A stretch of DNA of 7,319 nt from an uncultured Shinella sp. Its GTDB lineage: Bacteria; Pseudomonadota; Alphaproteobacteria; Rhizobiales; Rhizobiaceae. A program made the translations under genes and the position numbers. Shown here piece after piece: positions 6,573 to 7,319 of this stretch. The stretch lies in contig CAMLOC010000168.1 of the NCBI GenBank assembly GCA_946481465.1, positions 1 through 7,319 of the forward strand. Direction: 5' to 3'. Within the stretch, counting starts at the first letter, position 1; each line of letters begins with the position of its first letter. The notes under the pieces were generated by a model. That model ran no database searches and had not been told where the DNA came from. It saw only the letters and a list, made by a program, of their open reading frames with translations.

Positions 6573-7319
6573 ATGAACGAGAGCGACAAGGGTACGGTCA
6601 TCGTGATTTCGAGCCATGTGGTGCGCGGCACGGTGGGTAACCGGGCCGCCGTCTTCGCGCTCGAGACGCTCGGCCATCCGGTCTGGGCGCTGCCGACGGT
6701 CATCCTGCCCTGGCATCCCGGTCGCGGGCGTTCGACGCGGGTGACGATCTCCGCCGAGGATTTCGACGCGGTGATCTGCGACCTCATCCGTGCGCCCTGG
6801 CGGGGCGAGGTCAAGGCGGTGCTGTCGGGCTATCTCGGCAGCGCGGCCCAGGCGCATTCCGTGGCGCGGCTCGTCGCGGCGCTGCGGGCGGAAAATCCCG
6901 ATCTCCTCTATATGTGCGATCCGGTCTGCGGCGACGAACGCGGCCTCTACGTGCCGGAGGATACGGCGGTGGCGATCCGCGATGCGCTGATCCCGCTTGC
7001 CTCGATCGCCACGCCCAACCGGTTCGAGCTTGCCTGGCTTGCCGGCGCGCCGCTCGAGACCAACGGGGCGATCCTGGAGGCGGCGCTCTCGCTCGGGCCG
7101 GCCCGCATGCTCGTCACCTCTTCCCTCGCGCTGATGGCGGGAAGCACCGGCAATCTCTATCTCTCCGGGCGCCATGCGCTGCTGGCGGAGCACCGGCTGG
7201 TGCCGAACCCGCCGAACGGCACGGGAGACCTCCTGGCCGCCGTCTTCCTCTCGCGGATCATGGAAGGCCTGCCGGAGGAGCGCGCCCTGATGATGGCGAC
7301 CGCCAGCGTCTTCGAGATC
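6573..7319 (+). CDS. pdxY: Pyridoxal kinase, PdxY-like (3' end cut by window edge)
   Basis: Cytoplasmic ribokinase-fold enzyme expected to phosphorylate pyridoxal with ATP to give pyridoxal 5'-phosphate in the B6 salvage pathway. The 249 codons present align end to end with what I recall of E. coli PdxY (about 286 residues), so roughly 35-40 C-terminal residues lie beyond the window. Signatures are SSHVVRGTVGNRAAVF (13-28, substrate-binding start), WALPTV (38-43), SGYLGSAAQ (85-93), CDPVCGD (115-121), TPNRFELAWLAG (147-158) and the anion-hole/catalytic NGTGD (215-219), where D219 is the presumed catalytic base. From memory, the E. coli enzyme has a cysteine in the GC after DPVMG..., which can bind pyridoxal covalently; the corresponding residue here appears to be L125. 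The variable loop at 44-56 also differs from E. coli but keeps a histidine (H48). The start is set by AGGGAG six bases upstream. It is divergent from the glutamate dehydrogenase gene. It could instead favour pyridoxine/pyridoxamine or a related B6 analogue, but kinase family membership is secure. Confidence 0.88.
   Translation, partial: MNESDKGTVIVISSHVVRGTVGNRAAVFALETLGHPVWALPTVILPWHPGRGRSTRVTISAEDFDAVICDLIRAPWRGEVKAVLSGYLGSAAQAHSVARLVAALRAENPDLLYMCDPVCGDERGLYVPEDTAVAIRDALIPLASIATPNRFELAWLAGAPLETNGAILEAALSLGPARMLVTSSLALMAGSTGNLYLSGRHALLAEHRLVPNPPNGTGDLLAAVFLSRIMEGLPEERALMMATASVFEI

Noticed and set aside
6297..7193. Upstream extension of the dehydrogenase frame by about 299 codons, giving a 1892-residue protein
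   Set aside because: The extension crosses the A/T-rich intergenic region and then runs antisense, in codon register, to the pyridoxal kinase gene. ATG 6296 has a well-placed ribosome site and gives the normal family length and N-terminus.

Overview
The window is GC-rich chromosomal DNA whose gene content, codon choice and protein sequences fit an alphaproteobacterium, most likely Rhizobiaceae (Rhizobium/Sinorhizobium/Shinella/Agrobacterium relatives). That placement is inferred from recognised protein families, not from a search. Nothing points to a mobile element, phage, CRISPR array, tRNA or rRNA.

Layout: (1) 1-1374, minus strand: an MFS transporter of the UMF1/Atg22-like type, open at the left edge but probably almost complete. 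(2) 1375-1514: a 140-base gap on the same strand, holding a perfect 10-bp GC-rich inverted repeat just past the stop of the next gene. (3) 1515-6296, minus strand: a complete 1593-residue NAD-specific glutamate dehydrogenase of the large (about 180 kDa) class, which fills two thirds of the window. (4) 6297-6572: a 276-base divergent intergenic region, visibly richer in A/T than the genes, carrying the putative start signals of both divergent genes. (5) 6573-7319, plus strand: a pyridoxal kinase-like gene (pdxY type), cut by the right edge at 249 codons with roughly 35-40 residues missing.

How they may work together: the dehydrogenase converts glutamate to 2-oxoglutarate and ammonium and so feeds amino-acid carbon into the TCA cycle. 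The kinase makes pyridoxal 5'-phosphate, the cofactor of the transaminases that collect amino groups onto glutamate. A shared role in amino-acid catabolism is plausible but unproven, and the substrate of the transporter is unknown. The two divergent genes may share regulatory DNA; the transporter may be read through from the dehydrogenase gene or have its own promoter.

Overall this looks like an ordinary metabolic region. I found no convincing new system. The points worth a second look are small: the repeat-rich divergent promoter region, an apparent active-site substitution in the kinase, the intergenic hairpin, and a very long antisense open frame that I attribute to codon bias.
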